Source of the DNA: Rhizophagus irregularis
Lineage: Eukaryota; Glomeromycota; Glomeromycetes; Glomerales; Glomeraceae
Reading direction: 5' to 3'
Length of the DNA: 64,000 nt
Assembly (NCBI RefSeq): GCF_026210795.1
Contig: NC_089439.1
Location: forward strand, 2,976,001-3,040,000
The notes under the pieces were generated by a model that was given only the letters and a program-made list of their open reading frames with translations, had not been told where the DNA came from and did not search any database. Positions 33,401 through 45,694 of this stretch are shown one piece after another. The position numbers and the translations under genes were made by a program. Each line of letters begins with the position of its first letter. The first letter of the stretch is position 1.

Positions 33401-36014
33401 AGCCAATGTTATAAGTAAAGAACTTGAAAAAAAAATTCTTTATCAATTTACTATTATAGAAGATGAGCCCTACACTAATCCAGTATCATTATGGGAAAGC
33501 ACAAGTGCACTTAACCAATTTTATAACAACGAGGATTCATCACTGCATGCCTCTAAAAAGCCTTGTGTTGGAGTTAAGGTTATTGACACAAAGAACGATG
33601 TTGTTTATGTATGGTCTCTTGACAAGCTTAAAGCTCGTTTACAAAAAATGCGTAATTTATATAATTTCATTGACCGTCCCCAATATAGTAAACATTTCAA
33701 TTGGGAAGATCCATTTTATGAAAATCCTTGTCCAAGCTTCACCTTCATTGGCAGTGCTAGCGTAGGATTAACATCTTTACTTATGAAAACTGAATATGAA
33801 CAAAATGCACCTGTAGTTTGCAGATACTCCGGCAAAGTTTATGGGTATTGTAAAGTGCATATTAAATTCCTGACTGATTTTGAGGATACAACCTCAAAAG
33901 ATCCACAAGTCATTGATAAACAAAAGGAGATTTCTACAAAATTATCAATTGGTAGCCAAGTAGTTTTTGAAGTAACAATTTTGGAACTCACTGGCATAAA
34001 AGAATCACAATTCAGCCAAGTTCATGTACAATTTAAGTTATCCTCCTTCGGTAATGTTCATCCTTTAACACAAAGCGAACATATATATGCGACAGATCCT
34101 GTAAGTGAATTCGGAAATAATCCAATTACTTATAATTATGAAAAAACTTTAAAGATGGTTGTTTCTCCTGCAATGATGGAAGTGCTTACCAGTGGCACGT
34201 TGACATTCGAAGTATTCGGTCATGCAAAACGTTGTATATTGGAGGATATGGAGCGGTGGGATGGTCATAACGAGCGACCACTTCATCGTAGTGTCAATGG
34301 AATCGGTTTATCTGAAACTTCAACTTCTAGAGAACGACGTTCTGAGGATGAATTAGTCGCTGAGGAAAAACATGATGTAGTGGCCTGGGTTCAAGTTTGT
34401 GAACTTGCTCCAACGGGAGAGTATGTACCGGTACAAGTTCTGTCTCAAAATCCTCTAGATCCCGGTGCTTTCTTTTTACGACAAGGTTTACAACGACGTA
34501 TTATACTTACATTAACACATAATTCTGGTCAGCAATTTCCTTGGAGTAAAATCACAAAGATGGAAATAGGACGAGTTCGATTATTAGATGGAAAAGGAAG
34601 ATTATCTGAATCACCAGTACAAAATGATATACAAATGAACCTGTTGCTGGCTCAAAATCCTCAATTTAATGCAGATGGCACTAGCGTGATAATTGCTAAA
34701 GCTTCATGGGACAGTACGCTTCATGATTCTATATTTCTTAATAGGACTACTCAATCAAATAGTCGTGTTTTATTAGGTTTAAATTGGCATGTTGAAGCTG
34801 AAAAATGTGTTGAACCAATTTCTTTCCATATGGATATTGCAGTGCAAATCCAAGGTCGTGAAGCTCGACCACCATCAAAGTTAATTCAATTGTTAAATCA
34901 ATCGAAGGTTTTATGGAAAACTAGTGGTCTATTCTCAGTAGTTCTTAAGCCACCCATGACTCGTAAAATTTCTGAACTATGGAGATTAAATACAGCTAAT
35001 AAATATGTTCGTGGTGAAGAATTTTTGGGTAATTGGAAACCTCGTGGGGTATCACTTGTTAAGGACTATAAAACAATTAGCGAACGTATTCGTAGGTTAG
35101 AAGCCGTCGAATGTACGAAGCAAGTTCTTGCTTTACACGGAGCACGCAAAGGATCTTCTGATGAAAAACCTGAAAGTTGTTCTAACTCTGATGATTTGGC
35201 CAAAAAAGCTGTTACACTTTGGAATAAAAAGTGGGGTATAAATAAAGAGGTTTTTATCCGTATTATATTATGATTCAACTTAATATAAGTATAAAAGAGA
35301 ATTCTAATATAACGTTCATTATAATAAATAGATTGTCATAAATCAAGAACCCCCTCTTTCGGGACCGCATCAAGATACAGATTCTTGGAAAACCACCAAA
35401 CCATCTAAATTGGTTGCACAAGTTCGAATGGTTGCCAAAACGTATGTATATTTTTTTAAACCACTTTTTGTTTTAAACCTAATTATTAATTATCACACTT
35501 TATTTACGTAGGGATACAATAACCAAAAAGGGTCATTTACTTACACCGGAAAATGCGGGAGAAAATTGGGTAAAGCGTTGGTTTGTCTTGAGAAGGTACG
35601 TTATTTAATTTATATAATCTTATTTTCACGACATTATCCAATTTAAGTTTATATTCTCGGTTTTTATTAGACCGTACCTCTTTATCTATGAGTCTCAAAA
35701 AGAAACGGTAGAGCAAGGTGTCATTAATCTCTCATCGGTTAGAGTTGATTATCAAAAATGTACAGAGGAAATGTTACAGGTTCATATTTTTTCTTTTTTT
35801 TTTTTGTGGTTCTTTATCATTCTCTTACAATACCTATACACAATATTTTATCTAGCGACAAAATGTATTTGCAATATATACGAATAATAATTCATATATG
35901 CTGCAAGCTTCTACAAAGCAGGAGATGGGTGACTGGATTTCAAAGGTATCAATCGCGACACAATCGCAACAATTTGTTGCAAATGATATTATCATTTCGG
36001 CTACTGGAGATTAG
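30440..36014 (+). CDS. Kinesin-3 motor protein (KIF1/Unc-104 type)
   Basis: Plus-end-directed microtubule motor carrying vesicles or organelles. Exons: 30440-30494, 30568-30831, 30916-30950, 31021-31296, 31361-31491, 31564-31750, 31854-35235, 35348-35441, 35512-35595, 35671-35779, 35856-36014; all introns are GT..AG and every phase agrees, giving 1591 codons plus stop. Motor: residues about 5-345, P-loop GQTGAGKS 108-115, switch I NETSSRSH 220-227, switch [10 protein letters not shown] 255-262, and the Lys-rich loop 12 (DKKKGKK, about 301-307) typical of kinesin-3. Then FHA about 500-580 (GKTRIGR), coiled coil about 700-780, KIF1B-like region about 845-930, DUF3694-like C-terminal region about 1245-1380, and a PH domain about 1476-1580 ([20 protein letters not shown]) for lipid cargo. 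Length and order match fungal Unc-104 homologues. The stop after SATGD is the least certain point. Start: ATG giving [14 protein letters not shown]. Confidence 0.95.
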
Positions 36015-37192
36015 GATAATTCTTACTTAGACCTCGTTTTCATTTACGTCAGATTGATCAATTTTATCAAATCGATGCGTTGGACCTAAAAAGTAAAACT
36101 CCTTCGATGGACAAAGAGTAAATAATTATAATTTTTTATTATGTAAAATTTGTATTAAAATCCTTTCACATTTGATAATTCACGATTATATATATATATT
36201 TTTTTTGTTATAATATAGAATAAATTTGTAAACGTAGCCATCGATATTATTTTTTTGATTTAGACTGCTTTTGGTGGATTAAGTATATATATTATTTATT
36301 TTATTTTACTTTATTTTTATTTTATTTTATTTATATGTATGAATGTATATGTCATCATACACAAAAAAGAAATTAATATAAAATCGGTACATTTACTTAG
36401 ACTAATTTTTCAAGTCGTAATAATTTTAAGGTTTAAAATTGTCCGGGCTGAAAATTTCGAATTTTACTATATGAAGATTAAAAATTAATTACACATAACA
36501 TATTATTTTTGAAAATGTGAATAAAAGTCATATGATAATTATGTATAGTACCTTATCTATTATCTATTCATGTGATCTTAGAATAACTAATGACTTCCAT
36601 TCACACGATATTTGGCTACGCCAAAAATAAAACTCAATGTGGTAATTGTGGTTATGGGCCGTAGGTACTCATACACAATTCCTACTGTGTCCACATGTTT
36701 AGCATTATGAACTCATGGCTTTTTTACAGATACAGAACTTGATAACTAATATAGAATCTATTCAATATTTGATTTGACAAGTCCCTCGTGGGGCAGTGTT
36801 GGGTATTTCAATCAACAAAAGGCCTAGAGTTCTTGCAAATGTTTTTTTCCCTTTCAGCTCATCACTGAGCCTTCATTTCATTATTTTTTTTTTGTTTTCT
36901 GACATAGAATTTCTCGACCAACGTTAAGAAAACTAATAAATTTTTATTTATAAAATACGAAAGTTTACTTCTTTTTGTACCTTGTTTTTGAAAATTTTAT
37001 CTTCGACAGGTTTATGTATGTTCAAATTAATTTTAAACCTAAACGCTTTTAAAAACCGACATCAATTTTAACACCAATATTTGTTAATATTTTTTAATAT
37101 ACATGTATATACTTTATTTACTTGTAGCAAAAAAAGTATAGTACCAAAGCGATTTCGTTCGCGGCATAAGAAAATCGCTTATAATAAGCGGG
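36015..37192. other. Intergenic region, kinesin 3' end to bHLH 5' end
   Basis: No repeat or gene recognised. A T-rich acceptor-like sequence ends in TTGTAG at 37127, and an in-frame TAG at 37139-37141 lies upstream of the bHLH ATG, so a 5' UTR intron just before the gene is possible. The two host genes are in the same orientation. Confidence 0.5.
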
Positions 37193-39275
37193 ATGTCGCC
37201 AACTCAAGCAATTCAGTTGCCAAGTCCGCATCAGATTTTGAACCAAAATTACGAACAATCTAATAATTCTATAACATCGTCTTATCATAGTAACGGCTCT
37301 AGTTCTTCTAACAATACGTCTTCAAATAACCACTCAATAATTCAAAGTAAGTTAATTTACAAATAGTAATGCACGGCTTTAAAAAACTATAAAAAATATA
37401 ATTAATGCTTTGTGTTAAAAATAAGATTCAATATATTTATTTGTATAAGTCAGGTATAAATATTTAAACGCATTGAGATAAAATTTAAAACAATCAGCTA
37501 ATCATGACTGCCAAATTCTAGCTTATTTAATCAAAAATTAATAAATTTTTTGATTACTAATTAAAAGATACACAGTATACGTCTCCACCAAAACCTACTT
37601 TGAATCGCCCGCATTCCCCATCACCATTGTCTATGGAAGCTCCTATGTTGGAATCCAAATATTCTTTTCCTAACCCGACTCCGCCTCATGACACAAATAA
37701 TAATATGTCATACAAATCGTCACCAACCGACCAAAATAATATGACACCTTCTCCCTCTATTCCTTCACCGACCACAGAACCATTTACTTCTCGTTCACTT
37801 GCTCCTCTAGAACCTCAGCATTCCGCTATACCACCTTATTTGACCGCACAAAGACGTGGTTCAATTACCGATCCTTCACTTCATTTATCTGTTCCAAATC
37901 CAGAATTGGCTCGACAGTATTCGCAACCTGACATTAACTTTCCATCTACAGGCACAATCTCTTCTGAGCGTCGTGGATCATTTGTGACAGATCAATATCC
38001 ACCTTCCCCTTCATCATCTCTTTCACGTCCATCTTCAGTTAAAAGTGAGCAATCTTTTTCACCGATGGAAACTCGTAAACTTAGAGACGCATTACCATCT
38101 ATTAGTGCTAGTGCAAGTCCTATCAAGGATGGTTTTCCTGGTCCATTAATGAATCCAGCGTTTCAAGCACAACTACAACCACGACGTCATTCTATTGCTG
38201 TTGGTGAAGTGGTTTCTCCATTAAAACGAAAGAATGTTATCAATGTCCCGGTACCAAGTCATCCAATGAATCCAGATGATTATCCCGTAAAACGACGAGA
38301 ATCTGTTGGAGATCCAAATATACAGCGTTTATCACTTTATGATCGTAGGAATTCTTACTCTGCTCCATCTAGTCCACCAGCTCCTCCATCATCTTTTATT
38401 TCGTCAAATAGCTCGTTGCCAAAACTTAATGTTCAAGATGTAAACACAAGTTTACAATCTCATGCTGAATCATGTTCTATTCATTCTCAGTATAATGATA
38501 ATGTTTCTGATCATCCAGTATCAAGCAGTGTATCACAAACTCATCTCTCTGAACATAATGATCCTCCACTTGCATATACTCCTTTCAGTAACCCTCGTTT
38601 ATCTCAAATTGTACAAGAAGAAGTTAGTGCTCCTATATTAGCTCGTCGCGCTTCAATGCCAGTAATGACCTTTCCCTCTCGATTCTCCGATCCTATACAA
38701 CAAGATGGTACTATGCCGATGGACGTTGACCGTTATCGTGCGCAAGTTTATCCATCTCATCATCATTCATACCATCCTTATGCCTATGATTATCCGGGAT
38801 ATATTCAACAACCGGCTCCTGTAAAGGAAACCCCATATTCTCGTTCTCCTGAATTGAGGATATCACACAAACTGGCTGAACGTAAAAGAAGAAAGGAAAT
38901 GAAAGAACTTTTTGATGAACTTAGAGATTCATTACCGGTAGATAAAAGCTTAAAGACAAGCAAGTGGGAAATTTTGAGTAAAGGTGCGTAAAAATTCTTT
39001 CATTATTTTATTAATTAAATTTAAAATGTTTTTAATTTTTCTTTTCTTTTCTTTTTTAGCCGTTGAGTTCATCAATACTCTTAAACATAATCAAGATGAA
39101 ATGGCTAAAGAAGTTGAATCATTGAGGCAACAACTCAGTGTATTAAAAGGATGTAGCAACAGGTAAGGTTATTTAAAAAATATATATTTTTGTGAATATT
39201 GCAAGTATATCTTACATATATACAATTTTATATTAACTTTCTAGTGAAACAGACACACCATCCACGACATCTTAA
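37193..39275 (+). CDS. Basic helix-loop-helix transcription regulator
   Basis: Nuclear DNA-binding regulator. Exons 37193-37346, 37568-38983, 39060-39162 and 39245-39275 join in phase with GT..AG introns to 567 codons plus stop. The first 480 residues are low-complexity and rich in Ser, Pro, Gln and Asn with many SP/TP sites and short basic patches (RRGS, KRRES, RRAS), so likely disordered and phosphorylated. The bHLH starts near residue 484: [20 protein letters not shown], a loop with [14 protein letters not shown], and helix 2 with AVEFINTLK; a leucine-rich helix ([13 protein letters not shown]) follows. His-485, Glu-489 and Arg-492/493 fit E-box readers of the CACGTG class. Intron 2 splits helix 2 at SK/AVEF. 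Start chosen because an in-frame stop lies 54 bases upstream and no earlier ATG exists. The exact family (for example SREBP-like or other fungal bHLH) is not decided. Confidence 0.9.
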
Positions 39276-41745
39276 GTTTGTGGTAAAAATTCTTATTTTC
39301 TTTGGAATTGGGATAAATTGAAACAAACAGGTTTTTATTTATTGCTATTGTTTTACTTCCCAGAGAAAATAAATGTACTATTATCATTGGTTGGTAGTAT
39401 AATTTTACACTATTTGTATCATAATTTTTCTCGTTAAAAAAAAAAAATTATATATATATATATATACACATATATATGGTACTTTTTTATTATATATATA
39501 TATTTCTTTGTACATTCTATTCTTTTTTTTTATTTTCCCATTTAACTTTATCCCAGGTCTATATATTTCCCATCCCTTACCTTCAGAATGTAATTACTTT
39601 TGTTTTTTAATACATTTTTTTCTTTCTTTCTTTGTTTACGGATCATTAATTTAGATAAAAAGATTTCGTTGTCTTATTTTTTTTTTCATTTGAAATGAAC
39701 ATTTTAACATATCATAAATGATTATATTTCCATCCAAGTTTACCTTTTGTCGTTATTTATTATTAGAGGATAAGTCGCTATTAAATTATTTATTATGTTA
39801 ACTTGGCTAAATAAAAGAAGCAGCAAAACAAAACAAAAAAAAATATGAAATCGTTTAATGAATTTTATTTTTAATAACAATAAATAAGAAAAATGAATAT
39901 CTTTCAATAAATAATCATTAGTCCGAAGGACTATATTTCTACGATGTCCGGGATGTCCGTCTGGCAAGTGAATGTCTATTAAAGAATCATATTATAAACA
40001 TACATATCAAGAATGATATTTTTGCTTCACGCGTGACATTGCACATTGACATTGTACAACAAAAAAACTTTAAATGGCACTTCTGTTTTTTAACTCAAAA
40101 AAAATATATATATAAATAAAAGATCTTTCTTTCTTATTCGAGTCTAAGATCTATTTCATTTCTAATATTAATTCATTTTTTAATCGAAGAACGATGACAA
40201 TGTGCACCTGTATGTGAATGCTCTCCTTTGTGATATAATTAACTAAAATTTACTTCTCGATCAATTATCTATCTGTCCTACAAACTACAAATTCATAAAT
40301 ATTTTTCCGAAACCATTATGTCTCATCAACACGAGAAGAACATTGTTCCATGTGTCATAAGCGCAACATCAATGATTGGCGTGTTGATGTTTATAATGAG
40401 AATGCTAGAGTGAGAAATAACGGTAATAGAATTTTGCTAAGATCATACATGTTATCACATGAATTCTGATAACGTAATACCCCGGATTTATTCTGACAAT
40501 TTTTATCACGATAACGGAAAAAATTCCGATTTTATTCCAATAAAAAATTACCAATTATAGTAAGAAACATTTGATAATTCTAGCCGGCTTACATCTTAAT
40601 GCAGGCCAACTTAGGTTGCGCTTGACAATAATTTTAGCCAAAAACTGTATAGATATTGCAAAATTGCAAAATCACATTTTTTAATGAGACTTCTATCACA
40701 ATATAGTCAATAAAATATGCAATAATTATTGGCTAGTTGTCATGTGTTGTAATAAAATTGTTAAAAATCATAAAAATTTTGTTTTATTCCATAATACAGT
40801 ACCCTCCTATCTGGCTATCCTCTGTACTTTTACTAACCTTCTAGGAACTATTATGTTTACTCATGTATTCTGCTAGCCCTACCTTTTAGGGATTTATTCA
40901 TTTATTATAAAAATGGAATTTTTCTGGATCTCTGGGGAGTGTTATATGAACTAGCCTAGTCACACTGGCAATTTTTGCATAGTCATGTGATTGCTTTTTA
41001 TTCATCACAGAGTTTTACTGTTTATATTTATCTGAGGAACTTAGTTTTTTTTGAGTAAGTAAAACCTTATTCATCACCCCCTTATTCATTACTGTTTATT
41101 TTCACGTGTTAGTGCATAATGCTGTAATGCGGCCCTGTGTGCAAAATTTTACTGGTGTGGCTAGGGTAGTTGTGTTATATGACTTTGCTGCACATAATTT
41201 ATCAATTGTGCCCGAAAAAAATAAATGGTCAGTGCTGCAGATTTCTATATTTAGTAAGACCATTATAGCACATAGATATTGCATTATCCTTACCCAATCT
41301 TTACATTTGTGGAATAATTGTTACATTAATTCTTATCTTTCCTATCTCTACCTATAACTTAAAGTGTAAATATCATTATGATAAAATAATAGATGATTGT
41401 TTGCTTAAGTAAATACTGATACCAGAGATGCACTGGTAAAAAAATAATTTATTTTACATATATCTTACACATATAGGATACTCAAAATGTAGAAAATTTC
41501 ACACAAATAATACAGGTTTAATGGTGACTATTGTCACAAATTTGCCTGGAATTTTTCTGGCAAATTGAGAATTATCCCAGTAAATTATGGTAAATTGTGT
41601 TACAATTTTGGGATAATGGAGGACTTACAATTTGGCAAATTTTATCAAAATGGCATTGTTCCTACAGAATTCCCAATTCAAATATTGAGAAACTTTTCAG
41701 TAAATTATCATTAAATTGTAAGAAATTTTAGGCAAATTTTTAGAA
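39276..41745. other. Intergenic DNA downstream of the bHLH gene
   Basis: Contains a (TA)n tract at 39450-39505. Short frames at 39740-39967 and 41102-41357 are AT-biased and unsupported. From about 41500 AAATTGTGG-type words foreshadow the tandem repeat that follows. Confidence 0.45.
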
Positions 41746-42202
41746 ATGTTATACAAACGTAATGTAAATTGTGTAAATTTTAGGCAAATTTTTAGTAATT
41801 TTATGCAAATGTAATGCAAATTGTGGTGAATCTAGTCAAATTTTTAGTAATATTATGTAAACGAAGTGCAAATTGTGGTGAATTTAATCAAATTTTTAGT
41901 AATGTTATGCGAACATAATGCAAATTGTGGTGAATTTTAGTCAAATTTTTAGTAATGTTATGCGAATGAAATGCAAATTGTAGTGAATTTAGTGAATTTT
42001 TAGTAATATTATGCAAACATAATGTAAATTGTGGTAAATTTAGATAAATTTTTAGTAATGTTATATAAACATAATGCAAATTGTGGTAAATGTTATACAA
42101 ACGTAATGTAAATTATGGTGAATTTAGGTAAATTTTTAGTAATGTTATGCAAACATAACACAAATTGTGTAAATTTTAGGCAAATTTTTAGTAATGTTAT
42201 GC
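41746..42202. repeat. Tandem repeat, about 53-bp unit
   Basis: Units built on AATGCAAATTGTGGTGAATTTAG then TCAAATTTTTAGTAATRTTATG begin near 41815, 41868, 41918, 41971, 42020 and 42074, with degenerate units before and after. The array resumes at 43316-43400 behind the MITE at 42205-43313, so it was split by that insertion. Confidence 0.8.
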
Positions 42203-42204
42203 TA

Positions 42205-43313
42205 AGGATGGAAATTGATTATTGAATCTTTGTAGATTTGATTTTTTGTTTCTTAAAAGATAATCCATTTTAAGCTTTGATAATTAATTCCATAAGGGGC
42301 ATGCCAGAAATCAGCTGATTTGAAAGGGGGTGGGGGAGTCAAGCTTCAGATCAGGTCTATATATCATGTGATATTTATATATCTAAATATAAATATAAGT
42401 AATTTAATTATTTTTATATATAATTACTATAATGCAATTATCTTGGCTTCTAGTGATTTAATTTTAATAAACTTTTTGTTTAATTTATAGCTCTCATTTA
42501 GCTCTACAAATCTAGCTTTACAAAACAAAAAAAAGTTTGTTTAAATTGAATCACTAGAAGCCAAGATAATTGTATTTACATTATAATAATTATTATAATG
42601 CAATTATCTTGACTTCTAGTGATCCAATTTTAATAACTTTTTTTTTAATTTATAACTCTTATTTAATTCTACAAATATAGCTTTACAAAACAAAAAAAGT
42701 TTGTTCAAATTGAATCGCTAGAAGCCAAGATAATTGTATTTATAATTTATATTATAATAATAATTATTATAATGCAATTATTTTAACTTCTAGTGATCCA
42801 ATTTTAATAAACTTTTTTTTAATTTATAGCTCTTATTTAGCTTTAAAAGTCTAGCTTTACAAAACAAAAAAAAGTTTGCTTAAATTGAATTACTAGAAGC
42901 CAAAATAATTATATAATATTAATTATTATATATAATATTTAATATTTAATAGTAATAAGAGGTTAAGGCTACTAATTGAGAGAAATCAGCTGATTTCTGG
43001 CATGCTCCTAATCAGTAAATATATAAATTCTGAATTAAAATTGTAAAATCTATTAAGAAATTATATATTGTTACTAATACCCAACTGTATAAATTACTAT
43101 AACATCATTGCCGATTATTACCGATCATTGCTGATCATTTCATTATTTTTAAAGTTTTAAAGGTCATTATCGATCAATTTTTCTTTTTTAAAAATATTTT
43201 AAATCATACACTTTAATTTTGGATGCAATGCTAAATTAATTTTTTTGCTTAATTTCAATTTTTTTTTTTAATAAATGAGATTCGACTTTGATTCAATTAT
43301 CAATTCCAATCCC
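42205..43313. mobile_element. TA-flanked MITE interrupting the 53-bp array
   Basis: Left end AGGATGGAAATTGATTATTGAATC and right-end complement GGGATTGGAATTGATAATTGAATC form imperfect inverted repeats of about 35 bp. TA lies at 42203-42204 and 43314-43315, as for Tc1/mariner-type MITEs. It contains a second element (42295-43009). Confidence 0.75.
42295..43009. mobile_element. Fold-back element with three internal palindromic units
   Basis: Terminal inverted repeat GCATGCCAGAAATCAGCTGATTT at 42299 and its complement ending near 43005. Between them, three copies of a palindromic unit of about 145-150 bp start at about 42430, 42598 and 42773; each begins AATGCAATTATCTTGGCTTCTAGTGAT-like (split here as AATGCAATTATCTTGGC and TTCTAGTGAT) and ends with the complement. 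Sits inside the TA-flanked MITE. No coding capacity. Confidence 0.8.
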
Positions 43314-43315
43314 TA

Positions 43316-43555
43316 TGTTATACAAATGTAATGCAAATTGTGGTAAAATTTAGGTAAATTTTTAGTAATGACATGCAAATTGCCAAATTTACCAAATTTG
43401 AAATAAAAATTATCAAAATATTACATATATTTTGATATTTATTATATGACGATTTTGTGTTTGAACACCATTTCCAAAAAAAGTGTATGAACACGAATCA
43501 CGTGATTATAATAAAAGTCATATGATAACAAAAGTTCACATTTAAACTAATGAAT
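43316..43555. other. Resumed 53-bp array and junction to MULE2
   Basis: 43316-43400 is the rest of the tandem array. TGTGTTTGAACACCATTTCC at 43453 matches 3158-3177 next to LINE-like copy B and the MULE1 flank, so it is probably the outer end of the MULE1/MULE2 family. Confidence 0.5.
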
Positions 43556-44180
43556 TAACAATATATTAATAAAATCAATTGTGCTACATGTGACATATAA
43601 GTTTGTTCTCTACAAATTCTAAAGCTTGTAATGACTCAAAAACCAACTTAATAACTTACCAATTCTAACTAACATTCTTTATGACCAATGATCCTAACAT
43701 CATTCTAATGATCCTAATAACTTAACAGCTAACAATTCTAATGATTTTTACTAATGCTCTTTCCTAACAATCAATAATCCTAATTCCTAACACTCCTAAT
43801 ACTCACACTCCTAATACTTCTAATGCTCCTAATGCTCCTACTAAGTCCTAACGTTCCTAATGCTAACATTATAATAATCTAATAACTCCAACAATCTTAA
43901 TGAAAAATAATGAAATTAGTAAATATTATCAAATTCTAACAACTTAAACTTAAAATTTCAATGAATCACGAACCTTGATGAAAATCTAGCCCAAGATAAT
44001 TACATCAAGGTTTGGCAAGTTTTAGCATAATATCTGTACTGTTTGCATTTTCCGCACTTACATACGTCCTTTACTACCTTCTGCATTTTTGTCAATTTGC
44101 ATGCTATTTCTTAAGGCATGCTTATCTTTAGAGGAGGATTGTTCAACATTTGATTGCAACCTTTTTGGTGGATGTCAAAC

Positions 44181-44377
44181 TAAGGTTGCGAGTGAAACCT
44201 CATAGTAAATGCGAAACTTGACAAAACTATATTAAAATATTAATAAAAATTTGGCGAAACTTGACTATAAAAATCATATGAAATGACAAAACTATAATAA
44301 ACTCTTATAAAAAAATTGACAAAACTGAGGTTTAGACATTTTGCCAAATTCAAAAACCAGTTTAGCTCGCAACCTTA
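44181..44377. mobile_element. hAT-like MITE (TIR TAAGGTTGCGAG) in MULE2
   Basis: 197 bp from TAAGGTTGCGAGTGAAACC to GTTTAGCTCGCAACCTTA, interrupting MULE2 coding DNA between GGTGGATGTC and TCCTTTATACTTGG; MULE1 has the uninterrupted sequence near 5441-5460. The 8-bp flanks do not match now, so the insertion looks older or rearranged. It belongs to the TAAGGTTRC family. Confidence 0.75.
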
Positions 44378-44760
44378 TCCTTTATACTTGGTGATATTGG
44401 GATTGTTAATATCAAGGTAATCTTCTTCATTTGTTTGCTGCTTTTCATTAAATTTATTTTGTATATCATATAGAAATGTTTTAAACATATTAGATAGGTC
44501 TCAATACATATCAGCTTTAATAGCTGAATTAATAACCTTTTCTTGATAATTCAAACAACTCTGCATATATAGTTTTATTTGACTTTGTTATTGAATTAGA
44601 ATGGCATGATATAGATTGAATGGAAAATAAATGGTTGAATATACTATTGGTAATAGAAAGATTTTCGTTTGAATTGTTTATAGAATATAATGTAATAGCT
44701 GGTATTTGTTGTAAAAGAGTTTCTTGATTAATATTAGGATTAAGGTACCAATGAGCTGAT

Positions 44761-45005
44761 TAAGGTTACCTGTCTAAATCTCTTCAAAATTCTACGATTA
44801 GTTTCTCCAAGATTTTACTATAGTTTTATTATAGTTTCGGCAAGGTTTCAGCAGTTTCAGCATTTATAATAAGTTTTGTCAGGTTTCGCTTTTCTCCAGA
44901 GTTTCGCTAACTTTTTAATAAGACTTTCATATAGTTTTGGCAAAGTTTCGCTATTTCGGCATTTCGCCAACTTGCCAAAACTTTCTAGTTTCTCCAGCAA
45001 CCTTA
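44761..45005. mobile_element. hAT-like MITE (TIR TAAGGTTRC) in MULE2, 8-bp TSD GAGCTGAT
   Basis: 245 bp, TAAGGTTACCTGTC to CCAGCAACCTTA. Perfect duplication GAGCTGAT at 44753-44760 and 45006-45013. MULE1 shows the empty site as a single GAGATGGTATAAG at about 5816-5828. The insert extends an open minus-strand frame (44857-45222) past the SWIM region, so the tail of that frame is MITE sequence. Confidence 0.92.
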
Positions 45006-45694
45006 GAGCTGATATAAGAGTTATATAATATATGGCTGATTGAGAATAAGTAGTAACATGAAAAAAGTGACGACATATTAAGCCTTTATTCATTAATAAA
45101 AGACATGTACACAAATGTATACTATTGTTTAATAGCACCATATAATAACCAATGCCTGATGTTCCTGTAGCTCGAATATACCACACTTTCAATACAATTT
45201 CTTGAGATACATCTTTAATCAATAATTTGAAAAGAACTTGACGAATATCTTGTTCTTGTTTCTGAAGTCCAATACAAATCTTCTCATTATCGATATCTGT
45301 CTAAAAAAACAATCAATATTATATATAAAACAAAAAAAACAAATAATCAATAAGTAACAAAACATACCTCTAATAATTGTTATTAATTCATAATACGATT
45401 CAAATCATAGCATACCGATTGATTCATTTGTAATCGCTGCTTTCCTAATATAATAGGAATTAAGTATTGTTTGATATTATCATTTACCTGACCAAAAAAC
45501 CTATTATGTAACATTAGTAATCCAACAGTTGGTAAAGCATTATGCTTAATTTCAAATTTTTTAAAATATTCTTCGCACTTGACATAATCATTTATATTAA
45601 TCACCAAATCACATAAAGAGGTAGACTGATCAACTTTATTATGTATTTGCTTATTAATGGATTCTATTCTTTAGGTACTCTGTGTACATAAACC

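Larger units (their letters stand above)
43556..45694 (-). pseudogene. MULE2: Mutator-like transposase, 3' half, with two MITE insertions
   Basis: Close relative of MULE1 in the same orientation. The CTAA-rich 3' flank (43560-43930) and the C-terminal coding part are present: zinc-knuckle remnant near 44060-44000, linker, SWIM finger (CTC then CRHFF) near 45115-45060, upstream region VSQEIVLKVWYIRATGTSG at 45215-45160, and the segment with LLMLHNRFFGQ at 45530-45490. Insertions at 44181-44377 and 44761-45005 split it. It ends at about 45694, at TTTAGGTACTCTGTGTACA, exactly where MULE1 continues with TAGVQ; the FAR1 and DDE parts are missing and the reversed MITE begins there. Multiple stops and shifts. 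Confidence 0.75.

Noticed and set aside
33463..33765. Alternative-frame ORFs inside the kinesin coding exon
   Set aside because: Shadows of the long kinesin exon 31854-35235.
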